Positions 8,227 through 17,727 are shown, counted from the first letter of the stretch. The stretch: DNA of 44,612 bases from an uncultured Blastocatellia bacterium (GCA_937934745.1 CALGZC010000041.1:1-44612), one strand, 5' to 3'. Program-made: numbers and translations. Notes: generated by a model from the sequence alone, not told the origin.

Positions 8227-10584
8227 TTACGACGTTGTCAGTGCCTCGGTTGGCTCCGGCGTCAACGCCCGAAACGCAATCTGGTTGTTTTCGACAAACA
8301 CTTCAATCTGCGTCGCTTCTTTGAAGTCACCCCGAATGACGGCGTCGGAGAGTGGGTCTTCAACGAAGCGCTGAAGGGCGCGGCGGAGGGGACGGGCCCC
8401 GTACTGGCGCTCGTCGGCAGTTCGCTCCACAATCCAGCGCATCACTTCCGGCGACGCCGAAAGCGACAACCCACGGTGGGCGAGGGTGTCGTTCAAGTGG
8501 GCAAACAACAGCGCGACAATCGCCTCCAGGTCGGACTCCGAAAGCGGCTCAAACAGGATAATGTCATCCAGACGGTTGATGAATTCCGGGCTAAAGGTTT
8601 GCCGGACGGCGTTCATCACGGCGGCTTCATCGTCAGCTTGCCCGCCGGGCTGGAAGCCGAGGCGTCCCCGTTTTTGAATCAGCCGGGCGCCGATGTTCGA
8701 GGTCAGGATAATGATGCAGTTTTTGAAGTTGACCGTTGTTCCCAGGCTGTCGGTGAGCTGACCATCTTCGAGAACCTGAAGCAACAGGTTGAACAGGTCA
8801 GGGTGCGCCTTTTCGATTTCGTCAAAGAGGAGCACCGAGTACGGATGCCGCCGCACGCGCTCTGTGAGTTGGCCACCTTCATCGTGTCCGATGTAGCCCG
8901 GCGGGGCGCCGATCAGCTTTGCGACGGCATGCTTTTCCATGTACTCCGACATATCAAACCGAATGAGCGCCCGTTCCGTCCCAAAGAGCAGCTCCGCCAA
9001 CGTCCGCGCCGACTCCGTTTTGCCGACACCTGTTGGGCCGAGAAACAGGAAGCTGCCGACAGGACGCTTCGGGCTGCGGACGCCGGCTCGTGAGCGCCGA
9101 ATGGCGCGGGCCAGGGCGGAGATGGCCCGCTCCTGGCTAATGACCCGCCGATGGAGTTCATCCTCCAGCCGGAGCAGCTTTTGCACGTCGTCTTCCTTGA
9201 GTGACGCAACGGGAATTCCCGTCCAGCGGGCAATGACCTCCTCAATATCGGCGCGGGTCACAACCGGCGATGTCGTGGCCGGCAAGCCCACCTCCGGGAT
9301 GGAAGCCAGCTCACTGCCGAGGTTTGTGAAATAGCCAGTGCGCCGCGGCACGGCCGGAGCAAGCTGTGCTGCCCGCAGCTTGACCTGCGTCCCGGCTTCA
9401 TCAATCAGATCAATGGCCTTGTCCGGGAGGAAGCGATCCACAATGTAGCGATTCGACTGGTGAACGGCGGCTGCCAGTGCCTCCGGCAGATAGGTTACGC
9501 CGTGGAAGTCTTCGTACTTTTCTTTGAGGCCGTTGAGGATGGCCAGGGCTTCCTCCTCGGTCGGCGGCGCGACGGGAACGGACTGGAAGCGCCGCTCCAG
9601 AGAGCGGTCTTTTTCGATGCTCCGGCGGAAATCGGCCGGCGTCGTCGCACCGATGCACTGAATCTCCCCACGCGACAGAGCCGGCTTCATGATATTGGCG
9701 GCATCCAGCGAGCCTTCTGCCGAGCCGGCACCGACAAGGGTGTGAATCTCGTCAATGAACACAATGGTGTTCCGCGCCTCGGCCAGCTCACGCATGATGT
9801 TCTTGAGGCGCTCTTCAAATTGTCCGCGATACTTGGTTCCGGCGACGACCAGACTGAGATCAAGCGCCACGATGCGCTTATCTGCCAGAAAGCGCGGCAC
9901 ATCGCCGGTGACAATCCGGTGCGCCAGGCCCTCGACGATGGCAGTTTTGCCGACGCCCGGCTCGCCGATGAGCAGCGGGTTATTTTTGTTGCGGCGGCAG
10001 AGAATCTGGATCACCCGCTCGATTTCGGTCTGTCGCCCGATGAGTGGATCGAGCAGGCGGCGGGCGGCCATATCGGTCAGATCGCGACTGTATTCGGCAA
10101 TACCGGTGGATTCTTTCTTGGCGGTGCCCGTGGCTGGGGCGGGCGCAGGTGGCGCCAGCGTGCGGAGGATTTCTTCCCGAATGGCGTGCGGGCGCAGGCC
10201 GTGTTCGTAGAGGATGCGCGCCGCCAAGCTGTTTTCCTCACGCAGTAATGCCAACAGAAGGTGTTCCGTGCCGATGGCGCGCAAATTCATGCGCTCGGCT
10301 TCCTCGGCAGCATGAACTAGAATCCGTTTGGCTTCCGGCGACAGCGGTAAATCCATCGCTACGGTTGTGCGTTCACGGCGTACCGTGCGGGCTTCAATGT
10401 CGCGCCGGACACTGTCCAGCGTCAAATGGGCCTTGAGGAAAAACCGATTGGCCAGCACCTTGTCTTCGCGCATCAAGCCTAACAGCAGATGCTCGGCCTC
10501 GATGGATGACGCGCCAAACTGGCCAGCTTCATACCGGGCGAAAAAAACAACCCGGCGGGCTTTTTCCGTATATCGTTCAAACAT
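8227..10584 (-). CDS. clpC: ClpC-type AAA+ unfoldase (ClpP partner) with a reduced middle domain
   Basis: The start at 10584 ([11 protein letters not shown]) has GAGGA 9 nt upstream; an ATG three codons earlier is too close to it. Order: double Clp_N repeat (residues ~1-140), first AAA+ module with GEPGVGKT and the Walker B segment IVFIDEIHT, second AAA+ with GPTGVGKT and [16 protein letters not shown], then the ClpB-D2-small domain. An LGF tripeptide ([11 protein letters not shown]) in D2 is the ClpP-docking loop, so this should feed substrates to ClpP for degradation. The coiled-coil M-domain that normally interrupts D1 is missing: after [12 protein letters not shown] there is only a Pro/Ala-rich linker of about 40 residues. 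Length 785 against ~810-850 usual. No mcsA/mcsB or ctsR beside it. Confidence 0.93.
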   Translation of the reverse strand: MFERYTEKARRVVFFARYEAGQFGASSIEAEHLLLGLMREDKVLANRFFLKAHLTLDSVRRDIEARTVRRERTTVAMDLPLSPEAKRILVHAAEEAERMNLRAIGTEHLLLALLREENSLAARILYEHGLRPHAIREEILRTLAPPAPAPATGTAKKESTGIAEYSRDLTDMAARRLLDPLIGRQTEIERVIQILCRRNKNNPLLIGEPGVGKTAIVEGLAHRIVTGDVPRFLADKRIVALDLSLVVAGTKYRGQFEERLKNIMRELAEARNTIVFIDEIHTLVGAGSAEGSLDAANIMKPALSRGEIQCIGATTPADFRRSIEKDRSLERRFQSVPVAPPTEEEALAILNGLKEKYEDFHGVTYLPEALAAAVHQSNRYIVDRFLPDKAIDLIDEAGTQVKLRAAQLAPAVPRRTGYFTNLGSELASIPEVGLPATTSPVVTRADIEEVIARWTGIPVASLKEDDVQKLLRLEDELHRRVISQERAISALARAIRRSRAGVRSPKRPVGSFLFLGPTGVGKTESARTLAELLFGTERALIRFDMSEYMEKHAVAKLIGAPPGYIGHDEGGQLTERVRRHPYSVLLFDEIEKAHPDLFNLLLQVLEDGQLTDSLGTTVNFKNCIIILTSNIGARLIQKRGRLGFQPGGQADDEAAVMNAVRQTFSPEFINRLDDIILFEPLSESDLEAIVALLFAHLNDTLAHRGLSLSASPEVMRWIVERTADERQYGARPLRRALQRFVEDPLSDAVIRGDFKEATQIEVFVENNQIAFRALTPEPTEALTTS

Positions 10585-10961
10585 ACCGTGCATTCCTCGC
10601 CGAGGAGGTCAGTGTACGTCGGGCTATCTGATGAGGACGCAACCGGATAGCCAAAAAGTCGCGACAGGTGAAAACCGGCTGTGATTATGCGCCGACCTGC
10701 ATCAGCCGTTCGTACCGAAAGCGACACTACACGACTTTTCAGCGTTCATCTGTCCGGTCACGCTGTCAGTGAAACCCCAGTACGTCGCGATTGTACGGCA
10801 GATGTTGCCCGATATGAAAAGGGATTTGTCCGGTGCGTGGCCCTTTCCGGCGGGTTTTATCTGCCTTGTCCCTGGGCGCTGAGTCAGGCAGACTGAACCC
10901 CGGCCGCAGGGGGACTGACAACGGAGGGAGACCACAGGGTGAGGAAGAGAGGTTAGCGGTC
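10585..10961. promoter_or_regulatory. Intergenic region between divergent clpC and the heptose kinase gene
   Basis: About 377 bases without a convincing gene. It must carry the divergent promoters of clpC (minus) and the sugar kinase (plus). No clear -35/-10 pair or CIRCE/CtsR-like operator was found. For the plus gene, GAGAGG at 10947-10952 lies 9 nt before GTG 10962. A stretch at 10815-10900 has a loose resemblance to parts of cobalamin riboswitches, but core elements are missing (see rejected items). Confidence 0.4.
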
Positions 10962-11975
10962 GTGCCGGCGTCTCGGTTGTCAGGCTTACGTTCTGCGTTG
11001 GCGCGTTTTCCGGCGCAGCACCTACTCGTTGTCGGCGATGCCATTGCAGATGAGTTCGTGTACGGCACCATTGCCCGCGTTTCGCGTGAAGCGCCGGTGC
11101 TCATCCTGCGACACGAATATACGGAAACCCTACCGGGCGGTGCGGCCAATGCAGCCGCCAACGCTGCGGCGTTGGGTATGGCGACGACCTGGATTGGTGT
11201 CATCGGACGCGACCGCCCCGGACGGCGCGTGCTCACCGACCTGCGCCGGCGCGGCGTCCAGACCGGGGCAGCAATCGTCATACCGGGGCGGCCAACGCCG
11301 ACGAAAACGCGCGTGCTGGCCGGACTGCCCAACGCTGTCCGCCAGCAAGTCATCCGGCTTGACCACGATGACACGACCCCGCTCTCTGCGAAGACCGTGG
11401 ACGCCCTTGTCGCGCGCGTTCAGGCCGTCCTGCCGCAGGTGACCGGGGTCGTCCTATCCGATTACGGCTACGGCAGTACGCCACCTGAAGTCATTGCGCT
11501 GTTTCAGACGTGGCGGCGTGAAACGGGCCTGCCGGTGGTGGCCGACTCACGCCGGCGGCTGGCCGACTTCTACGGACTGACGGCAGCGACACCGAACCAA
11601 GAGGAGGCCGAACAGCTTGCCGGAACAACCTTCCGCCACCTTGACGATGCGGGCTACCATGCGGAACGCTTGCGGGTACGGCTGGCGCTGGAGGCGCTTC
11701 TGCTGACGCGCGGCTCCGAAGGCATGACCCTGGCCCAGCACGGCGCAGCACCGATTTCGATCCCCGTCCACGGCGGGCGGATGCCGGTAGATGTTACCGG
11801 CGCCGGTGACACTGTCCTTGTTGTCTTTACCGCTGCGCTGGCGGCCGGTGCCGATTTGGAAACTGCCATGCGATTGGCGAACGTTGCCGCCGGGCTGGTT
11901 GTCATGAAGCGCGGGACGGCAACGGTCTCCGCCGCCGAAATTGAGGCGGCGCTGGAGCTGGACATTGGTTGCTAA
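10962..11975 (+). CDS. D-glycero-beta-D-manno-heptose-7-phosphate kinase (PfkB family, HldE N-terminal type)
   Basis: PfkB-family kinase of about 338 residues that should phosphorylate heptose-7-phosphate at C1 in ADP-heptose synthesis for LPS core. Seen: VVGDAIADEFVYGTIARVSREAP (substrate region), GGAANAAANAAALG (nucleoside-kinase signature 1) and DVTGAGDTVL near the C-terminus, whose Asp is the catalytic base. It lacks the cytidylyltransferase half of bifunctional HldE, so it is the stand-alone HldA/RfaE1 form; the partner would be elsewhere. I chose GTG 10962, with GAGAGG 9 nt upstream, over a longer in-frame extension (to 10833) of low-complexity Arg/Gly-rich residues. dusB follows after 15 bp, probably in one transcript. 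Another PfkB sugar kinase is possible, but SREAPV-like and GGAAN motifs favour heptose kinase. Confidence 0.8.
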   Translation: MPASRLSGLRSALARFPAQHLLVVGDAIADEFVYGTIARVSREAPVLILRHEYTETLPGGAANAAANAAALGMATTWIGVIGRDRPGRRVLTDLRRRGVQTGAAIVIPGRPTPTKTRVLAGLPNAVRQQVIRLDHDDTTPLSAKTVDALVARVQAVLPQVTGVVLSDYGYGSTPPEVIALFQTWRRETGLPVVADSRRRLADFYGLTAATPNQEEAEQLAGTTFRHLDDAGYHAERLRVRLALEALLLTRGSEGMTLAQHGAAPISIPVHGGRMPVDVTGAGDTVLVVFTAALAAGADLETAMRLANVAAGLVVMKRGTATVSAAEIEAALELDIGC

Positions 11976-11990
11976 GACACAACGACGGCT

Positions 11991-13088
11991 ATGATGTTTC
12001 CACTGCCTACGGCCTTTGCCATTCGGAATGTCGTTGTTCAACCGCCCCTCGTGCTTGCGCCGATGGCCGGGGTCACGGATTCGGCCTTTCGTGGCCTCAT
12101 CAAGCGGCTGGGTGGTGTTGGTCTGATTGTGACGGAATTTATCAGCGTCGAAGGGCTGACGCGCGGCAATCTCAAAACTCACAAAATGATGAAGTTTACC
12201 GCCGACGAACGCCCGATTTCGATTCAGTTCTTCGGCGTGGACCCACGGCGGATGGCCGATGCAGCCGAAGTTGCCCAGGAAGCCGGAGCCGATCTCGTGG
12301 ATGTCAACTGTGGCTGTCCGGCGAAAAAAGTGGTCGGACGCGGCGCCGGCTCGTCACTTCTGCGCGATCTGCCGCACCTGGCCGTCATCCTGCGCGAGAT
12401 GCGCCGGCGCATCACCATCCCGCTAACGATCAAGATTCGGACCGGCTGGGACGACAACTCGATTGTTGCCGTTGAAGTCGCCCGACTGGCGGAAGATTGC
12501 GGTGTGGAAGCCATTGCGATCCACGGGCGCACCCGCATGCAGGGCTACAGCGGACAGGCCAACTGGGACATCATTGCGCAAGTCAAGCGCGCCGTATCCA
12601 TTCCTGTTATCGGCTGCGGCGATGTCCGCCAACCGGCCGATGCCATCCGTCGCTTTCGCGAAACCGGCGTGGACGGCGTGATGATCGGGCGCGGCGCGAT
12701 GGCCAACCCCTGGATTTTCCGTCAAACGGCAGAAGTGCTGCGGGGCGAAACGCCCTATCGCCCAACGCTCTACGACAAGCGGGATGTGCTGCTGGAATAC
12801 TTCGACCTGATGCTGGGCGAATGTCCGACAGAAACGGCAGCTATGGGGAAAGTCAAACAACTCTGCGCGCAGTTCACAAAGGGACTGCCCGGTGGGGCCG
12901 TTTTCCGAACACAGGTCTTTCATGCCCAAACCCGCGCTGAGCTGACCGACCACATTCAGGCGTACTTTACGCGCATGGGCGCGCGTGAAGCAGCCGGAGA
13001 GCAGCTCCCTGAACCGGAGGAAATCCCGGAAGAAACGCTCTGTGACGGTGCACCGGACACCGCCTGTCAGACGGCCGTGGTTGTGTAG
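11991..13088 (+). CDS. dusB: tRNA-dihydrouridine synthase (DusB type)
   Basis: FMN-dependent reduction of uridines in the tRNA D-loop, using NADPH. The TIM barrel is complete: LAPMAGVTDSAFR at the N-terminus, the catalytic Cys in NCGCPAKKV (about residue 107), AIHGRTRMQGYSG, and IGRGAMANPWIF, the phosphate-binding end. The 365-residue length, slightly over the usual ~330, comes from a Glu/Pro-rich C-terminal tail. It lies 15 bp behind the heptose kinase. A gene on the opposite strand ends 35 bp downstream. Confidence 0.93.
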   Translation: MMFPLPTAFAIRNVVVQPPLVLAPMAGVTDSAFRGLIKRLGGVGLIVTEFISVEGLTRGNLKTHKMMKFTADERPISIQFFGVDPRRMADAAEVAQEAGADLVDVNCGCPAKKVVGRGAGSSLLRDLPHLAVILREMRRRITIPLTIKIRTGWDDNSIVAVEVARLAEDCGVEAIAIHGRTRMQGYSGQANWDIIAQVKRAVSIPVIGCGDVRQPADAIRRFRETGVDGVMIGRGAMANPWIFRQTAEVLRGETPYRPTLYDKRDVLLEYFDLMLGECPTETAAMGKVKQLCAQFTKGLPGGAVFRTQVFHAQTRAELTDHIQAYFTRMGAREAAGEQLPEPEEIPEETLCDGAPDTACQTAVVV

Positions 13089-13123
13089 CCGCGGCGTCCT
13101 GCCGATGCCCGACCGGACGGCGT

Positions 13124-13564
13124 TTACTCCCACCGCTGTCGCTCGATCATCAGGCAGCGATCCACAACGACGCGCAGTCCGGCATCGCGCGCCTGGCGCA
13201 CGCTGGGATGGACGATGCCGAGTTGCAGCCACAGTGCCCGTGCGCCTTTGGCAATCGCGTCGGCCACAATCGGTGGAACCTCCTCCGACCGCCGAAAGAC
13301 ATTCACAAGGTCGATCCCGCCCGGAACAGAAGCGAGGTCTGGGTAACTCGGCCGCCCGAAGACCTCAGTTTCCATCGGGTTGACCGGCACAATGTCGTAG
13401 CCACATTCCAGCATAAACTGACTCACGCTATAGCTGGCGCGACTCGGCTTCGACGACAGGCCGACCACGGCAATGCGCCGGCAGTGGGCTAAAATCCACG
13501 CGATGTCGTCCGCGCGCTGAAAATCGGTCACGGAAAAGTCCTCTGCCACGCCGTTCACCTCCAC
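13124..13564 (-). CDS. CoA-binding domain protein (YccU-like)
   Basis: A single Rossmann-like CoA_binding domain of 146 residues: IAVVGLSSKPSRASYSV is the phosphate loop, followed by GYDIVPVNPMETEVFGRPSY, the stretch typical of the succinyl-CoA-ligase-like CoA-binding family, and a C-terminal AGLRVVVDRCLMIE. The family is widespread and binds CoA, but no reaction has been settled. Monocistronic: it converges with dusB and diverges from the secreted protein gene at 13727. Confidence 0.88.
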   Translation of the reverse strand: MEVNGVAEDFSVTDFQRADDIAWILAHCRRIAVVGLSSKPSRASYSVSQFMLECGYDIVPVNPMETEVFGRPSYPDLASVPGGIDLVNVFRRSEEVPPIVADAIAKGARALWLQLGIVHPSVRQARDAGLRVVVDRCLMIERQRWE

Positions 13565-13653
13565 AACCTCACGCCAGAGGGCCGGCTTTTGTCGAAAACG
13601 TCCAACCCTTCTGACGCCTTTACATCGAACGTACGCCGCCGTTAGGCGTGAAA

Positions 13654-13676
13654 TGCTACAATGCTATGTTGTAGCA
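13654..13676. promoter_or_regulatory. Perfect inverted repeat overlapping a -10-like box
   Basis: TGCTACAA (13654-13661) and TTGTAGCA (13669-13676) are perfect 8-bp arms around a 7-bp spacer. TACAAT at 13657-13662 is a fair -10 match, about 65 bp before the ATG at 13727, but no convincing -35 was found. Could be an operator or a leader hairpin. Confidence 0.45.
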
Positions 13677-13726
13677 GCCGATGCGGTCCAACCGACATCA
13701 GGCATCCCAATACACAGGGCTTCGGC

Positions 13727-14269
13727 ATGAAGGGACATTTCCTCAGGCGCATATTGCTGCTCGTTGGCTTGCTGGCGTCAGTCGTCAGCAGCGCGGTGTG
13801 GACGCCGGCCGCCGGACAAATTAGTTGGGGACGCGGCAGGGAAAAAAAACCCATGCTGCCCAACCCCTACACGTTCAATGTCCCGCGCGACACCTTACTG
13901 GAAGCTGTGAAGCACGTTCTCAGCGACCGTGAACTGGTCGTGGATGAACAACTCAGCGCTGAAAAACCCGGCCGCCTCGTCACCAAGCCGGTTGTGTTCA
14001 CACGCGGCGCGTTGACTTCTGGCGCCAACCTGGAATTCATCGCCCGGCGGCCCGGCGGGGGAAACTTCACCTGGGTGCGCGGGCGGTACGCACTTGAAAT
14101 CGAAGTGACATCACTCGATCCACAGCGGACACGTTTGACGGTCTATGCGCGCATTGAAGGTGAATACCAAACCGAGACTGGCGGCATCTGGGTTGAGTGT
14201 CCTTCACGTGGCGTCAAGGAAAATGAAATCCTTGAGGCCGTCGTCAAATATCTCAATGGCGAACGCTGA
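13727..14269 (+). CDS. Exported protein of unknown function (180 aa)
   Basis: Start at 13727 has AGGG 7 nt upstream, and the protein then opens with a textbook signal peptide (MKGHFLRRILLLVGLLASV, cleavage near PAAGQ). The mature ~145 residues begin with a basic patch (GRGREKKP) and continue with NPYTFNVPRDTLLEAVKHVL and alternating beta strands (LEFIARRPGGGNFTWVRGRY, YALEIEVTSLDPQRTRLTVY). It looks like a small periplasmic alpha/beta domain, resembling other short envelope proteins, but I do not recognise the family. Its TGA overlaps the next ATG (TGATG), so it is translationally coupled to the Pro-rich membrane protein. That pairing suggests a shared envelope function. Confidence 0.75.
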   Translation: MKGHFLRRILLLVGLLASVVSSAVWTPAAGQISWGRGREKKPMLPNPYTFNVPRDTLLEAVKHVLSDRELVVDEQLSAEKPGRLVTKPVVFTRGALTSGANLEFIARRPGGGNFTWVRGRYALEIEVTSLDPQRTRLTVYARIEGEYQTETGGIWVECPSRGVKENEILEAVVKYLNGER

Positions 14270-15918
14270 TGTTGTGCCTGCCGTTCCACCTTGCACACCT
14301 TGTACTGCTGCCGGCTCTGAGTTGGCGGATTGCCATCGGGGCCACACTGGCGACTACCCTCATACTGCTTGCCCTGGTGGTCCTGTGGCTCGCTTTTCGC
14401 CGGCTTGAGTCTGCATCGGACGACCGTGACGTTGGCGACGACGGGTTCCTCGGTTTAGTGACATCCGAACCAGTTGGACCGGCGCAACCGGCAGCCGATC
14501 CTCAGCCTAGCCGCACGGCGCGACCGGCGGTCAACGTTCCCCCTCTGCCACAGGCTGCTCCCGAGCCTGGGTTGCCGGCTGAGATTCGCCCCCGTGTCAC
14601 AGCACAGGACGGACCGGACCTGACGGCGGCAGCGACTGCGCCAGTCGCAGCGCCATCCACAGCACAGCCCCCCCCACATGGCACACCGGCGACTGTTGCC
14701 ACACGGCTGCCCGCAGACCCAGATGCGGAAGCCCCGTCGCTTTCTGCACTGCCCTCCCCATCACCCTCTGCGCAGCCCCTGGACACGACGCAGCCCCTGG
14801 ACACGAGAACCACCACCTCCCCGAAAGACGTCCCGCCTGTACGCGCTCCGGCGACAAGCATACTGTCGGTAAGGCCGACGACGGCACGGCTGACTCCGGC
14901 CACGACGACCACGCCCCTGGCACAGGACATTCGCGAACAGTTTGCCCAGGCGTCGCTCGAAGAACAAACCACAGCGCTACCCCCGTCGTCGGTCGCTACG
15001 TCGCCACAACCTGTGCCCACAACCCATCCACCGGTGACAGAACAACATCCTTCACCGGCTGCGGCCAAAACGGCCGTCCTACGTGAAAACCGTCTCACAG
15101 AACAACTCCCGGCACAGCGCAAGGTGCTGCGTCCGCCCCAAGCCCCGGCTGCTGCTTCTCATCTGCCCCCACCGGCAGTTGCTCCGGCGGCGATGCCGTC
15201 GGTTCCGACGCCACCGCCAGTCCGGCAGGCGGCTACGCCTCCTGAACCAGCACTTGTCCCTCTACCACCGCCTGCAGCCGCCGAAATCACTCCTCCCCAT
15301 TTGCCAGACGATGGCCGTCCAACGGGGATCGGATCGAAAGCTGTTTGGCTGGCGGTGATGTTCGCTCTTTTCGTCGTCCTACTTGGCAGCGTCGTCGTGA
15401 TCGTTTCCCCAACCGTGCGTAACCGCATCCTGCCGCCGAGTTGGGCTGAACGTGTTGCCGCACTCCCCCGTGGACTTGGACTTGAAGCTGCGCCCCCATC
15501 CGTCCCCGTCAAGCAAGTTGAGGTGTACCAGTACGCCAACACCTATTCGTCCATACCCAAAGGCGCGACCGGAAAAATTGTCCGCATGGTGACTATGGCT
15601 GGCCTGGTCAAAAACATTACCGATCACAAGCTGTACGACCTACAGGTGGAAATCGAGCTGTACCCGCGTGAGCCGGATGGTGCGCCGCCGGAGCGCCGCA
15701 TCATTTACTTGATGCCGAACTTACTTGAACCCGGACAGGAAGGGCGCTATACCCTGACCGTCGCCGATGCCGACTACCGGCAGTTTTCACTCAAGCGGGT
15801 TGTCTCCGGCACCGGGAAGGACCTCAGAGAAATCCCGGCCGTTTTTATCCGGGGCTTGCTTGAGCCGCCGGCCGTGAAACCGGCGTCTGACCGACCGACG
15901 CCGGCACGCCGGCGCTAG
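14269..15918 (+). CDS. Proline/threonine/alanine-rich membrane protein with C-terminal beta domain
   Basis: 549 residues of unknown function. An N-terminal hydrophobic stretch (IAIGATLATTLILLALVVLW, about residues 22-42) is followed by ~310 residues of low-complexity Pro/Ala/Thr, probably disordered, including a duplicated QPLDT unit. A second membrane segment (VWLAVMFALFVVLLGSVVVI, about 359-379) precedes a folded C-terminal domain of about 130 residues (VEVYQYANTYSSIPKGATGK, then GLVKNITDHKLYDLQVEIEL), which resembles FxLYD/DUF3426-like beta-sandwiches. Topology would put the linker on one side and the C-terminal domain on the same side as the N-terminus. Coupled by TGATG to the secreted protein before it; dedA follows closely. 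It may be a spacer-type envelope protein. Confidence 0.7.
   Translation: MLCLPFHLAHLVLLPALSWRIAIGATLATTLILLALVVLWLAFRRLESASDDRDVGDDGFLGLVTSEPVGPAQPAADPQPSRTARPAVNVPPLPQAAPEPGLPAEIRPRVTAQDGPDLTAAATAPVAAPSTAQPPPHGTPATVATRLPADPDAEAPSLSALPSPSPSAQPLDTTQPLDTRTTTSPKDVPPVRAPATSILSVRPTTARLTPATTTTPLAQDIREQFAQASLEEQTTALPPSSVATSPQPVPTTHPPVTEQHPSPAAAKTAVLRENRLTEQLPAQRKVLRPPQAPAAASHLPPPAVAPAAMPSVPTPPPVRQAATPPEPALVPLPPPAAAEITPPHLPDDGRPTGIGSKAVWLAVMFALFVVLLGSVVVIVSPTVRNRILPPSWAERVAALPRGLGLEAAPPSVPVKQVEVYQYANTYSSIPKGATGKIVRMVTMAGLVKNITDHKLYDLQVEIELYPREPDGAPPERRIIYLMPNLLEPGQEGRYTLTVADADYRQFSLKRVVSGTGKDLREIPAVFIRGLLEPPAVKPASDRPTPARRR
14771..14806 (+). repeat. 18-bp tandem duplication inside the Pro-rich gene
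   Basis: Two exact copies of an 18-bp unit (CGCAGCCCCTGGACACGA) at 14771-14788 and 14789-14806, in frame, encode the repeated QPLDT motif. Likely replication slippage in low-complexity coding DNA. Confidence 0.9.
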
Positions 15919-15943
15919 CGAAATGCCTGATGGAGTCTCCTCC

Positions 15944-16651
15944 ATGCTGGATGTTCTGAAATACCTCCTTGACCTTGTGCTACACCTTGACAAGCACCTC
16001 AACACGCTGGGGGGACAGCTTGGTGGGTGGCTTTATGTCCTGCTGTTCTTTGTGATTTTTTGTGAGACGGGTTTGGTTGTGACGCCGTTTCTGCCTGGTG
16101 ACTCGCTCCTGTTCGCCATCGGTGCGCTGGCGGCGACGCCGACCAGCGTTCTCAATGTTCACCTGGTGGTCGTTTCATTGAGCATCGCGGCGGTACTTGG
16201 GGACACGGTCAACTACTGGATTGGCAAAAAGGCCGGTCCGGCGGTCTTTTGCAGCAACACCTCACGCCTGTTTGATCGCCGCCACCTGGATCGGACAGCG
16301 CGGTTTTATGCCAAATACGGTGCAAAAACGATCATCTTGGCGCGCTTCGTGCCGATTGTGCGCACCTTTGCACCGTTTGTTGCCGGCATCGGCGCTATGC
16401 ACTACCCGCAGTTTCTCATATACAATGTCCTAGGTGGGGTGCTGTGGATTGCCTCGATGACCTACGCCGGCTATGCTTTCGGCAACATTCCGTTTGTCAG
16501 GCAGAACTTTTCCCTGGTCGTGGTGGGCATTATCTTCGTGTCGTTGTTGCCGGCCATTGTTGAAATCCTGCGCGAACGGTTCCGCGCACAAACGGCAGCA
16601 AAAGCCTCCCTAGCCACCAATCCTCTGGCAGCACCAGAAAAACTACCGTGA
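15944..16651 (+). CDS. DedA-family membrane protein (SNARE-associated / VTT domain)
   Basis: Polytopic inner-membrane protein of the DedA family, which supports undecaprenyl-phosphate or phospholipid flipping and membrane potential. Seen: the ETGLVVTPFLPGDSLLFAIG motif (E-x-G-x3-P-x3-PGD), GDTVNYWIGKKAG, and FYAKYGAKTIILARFVPIVR with the conserved Arg residues, then three C-terminal membrane segments. Length 236 fits. The start at 15944 has GGAG 8 nt before it; the ATG at 15923 has none. It ends in a 4-bp GTGA overlap with the BMP lipoprotein gene, tying it to the ABC operon. Confidence 0.92.
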   Translation: MLDVLKYLLDLVLHLDKHLNTLGGQLGGWLYVLLFFVIFCETGLVVTPFLPGDSLLFAIGALAATPTSVLNVHLVVVSLSIAAVLGDTVNYWIGKKAGPAVFCSNTSRLFDRRHLDRTARFYAKYGAKTIILARFVPIVRTFAPFVAGIGAMHYPQFLIYNVLGGVLWIASMTYAGYAFGNIPFVRQNFSLVVVGIIFVSLLPAIVEILRERFRAQTAAKASLATNPLAAPEKLP

Positions 16652-17724
16652 GTGCCGGAAACACGACTGTGAGTGGAACAACGGCGTTTGTGGTGGGTCG
16701 CCCTGCGCGGCAGCTCTGGTTACGGGCTGCGCTGAGCATCCTCTGGTTGATCGGTGTGGCGGCCTGTGGCGGCAAGGCACCGGACACACCGACGATGCCC
16801 CAGCCGGCTTCGGCGAGCACGCCTCAGGCCGACAAGAAACCCCGTGTCGCCCTGCTGAGTCCGGGACCGATCAGTGATGACGGGTGGAACGCCTTTGGGT
16901 ATGACGCACTCAAGATCATCGAAAAAGAACTCGGTTGCGAGGTGCGGCAACAGCAGGTCAACGACAGCCCGGCCGACCGGGAGCAGGCTTTCCGGGCCTT
17001 TGCGCAGGAGGGCTTTGACATCATCATCGGGCACGGCGGCGAATTCACCGATCAGGCGCTCACCGTGGCGCGCGACTTTCCGCATACGACATTCGTCGTC
17101 ACGGCGGGGGATAAAGCAGCGCCAAACGTCGTGAGCGTCGTCTTCGACACGGGAGAAGCCTCCTACCTGGCCGGGGCCATTGCCGCCACGTTGTCCAAAA
17201 CCGGACGCGCGGGCGCTATTGGGGGACAAAACATTCCGGCGTCGGCGCGGAACCTTTATGCGTTCCGCAACGGCGCGCGGGCTATCAATCCGAAGATGGA
17301 AGTCGCCATTGCCTTCATCGGCAGTTGGACTGACACAGCGGCTGCACGGCAACAGGCACTCGCCCTGATTGAGCAGGGTGCCGATATTCTCATTCATGAC
17401 TGTGACGCAGCGGCGGCCGGTGTCTTCCAAGCCGTCAAGGAGCGCAACGTGCAGGCCTTCGGCATGCAAAAGGACCAGTCACATCTGGCACCTGACCACA
17501 TCATCGGCAGCCCAACCAGCAATCCGCGTGGCTTGGCGGAAGTCGTCCGTCGGATTTTGCAAAGGGAGCAGAAGGGCGAAGTCGTCCACCTCGGCCTCAA
17601 AGATAACGCCGTCGGATTTACCCTCAAAAAGGGGATCATTTCTAAAGAATTGGAAGGTAAGCTCAATGCCCTGACGCTCGCCATCCAGAAAGGCGAAATT
17701 GACGTGTTCAAGGAACAACCCTGA
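16648..17724 (+). CDS. BMP-family ABC transporter substrate-binding lipoprotein (PnrA/Med type)
   Basis: Begins at GTG 16648 inside the end of dedA. A ~30-residue leader with a hydrophobic core (ALSILWLIGVAAC) ends in the lipobox VAAC, so the mature protein should be a lipoprotein anchored after Cys. The binding domain is a type-I periplasmic fold: VALLSPGPISDDGWNAFGYD at its start and FDIIIGHGGEFTDQAL, then TFVVTAGD, matching the BMP (basic membrane protein) family. Members bind purine nucleosides. The 358 residues match the family. With the next two genes it forms an uptake system. Substrate, probably nucleoside, is inferred from the family only. Confidence 0.88.
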   Translation: MSAGNTTVSGTTAFVVGRPARQLWLRAALSILWLIGVAACGGKAPDTPTMPQPASASTPQADKKPRVALLSPGPISDDGWNAFGYDALKIIEKELGCEVRQQQVNDSPADREQAFRAFAQEGFDIIIGHGGEFTDQALTVARDFPHTTFVVTAGDKAAPNVVSVVFDTGEASYLAGAIAATLSKTGRAGAIGGQNIPASARNLYAFRNGARAINPKMEVAIAFIGSWTDTAAARQQALALIEQGADILIHDCDAAAAGVFQAVKERNVQAFGMQKDQSHLAPDHIIGSPTSNPRGLAEVVRRILQREQKGEVVHLGLKDNAVGFTLKKGIISKELEGKLNALTLAIQKGEIDVFKEQP

Positions 17725-17727
17725 GTT

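Noticed and set aside
10815-10905. Possible cobalamin riboswitch upstream of the heptose kinase
   Set aside because: AAAGGGA, CCGGTG and GAGTCAGGCAGAC recall parts of the B12 consensus, but the conserved GCCACTG core and the pairing stems are missing, and the gene is unrelated to B12.
14400-15300. Pro-rich repeats as a CRISPR or microsatellite array
   Set aside because: Irregular low-complexity coding sequence in one long frame; only a single 18-bp duplication is exact.
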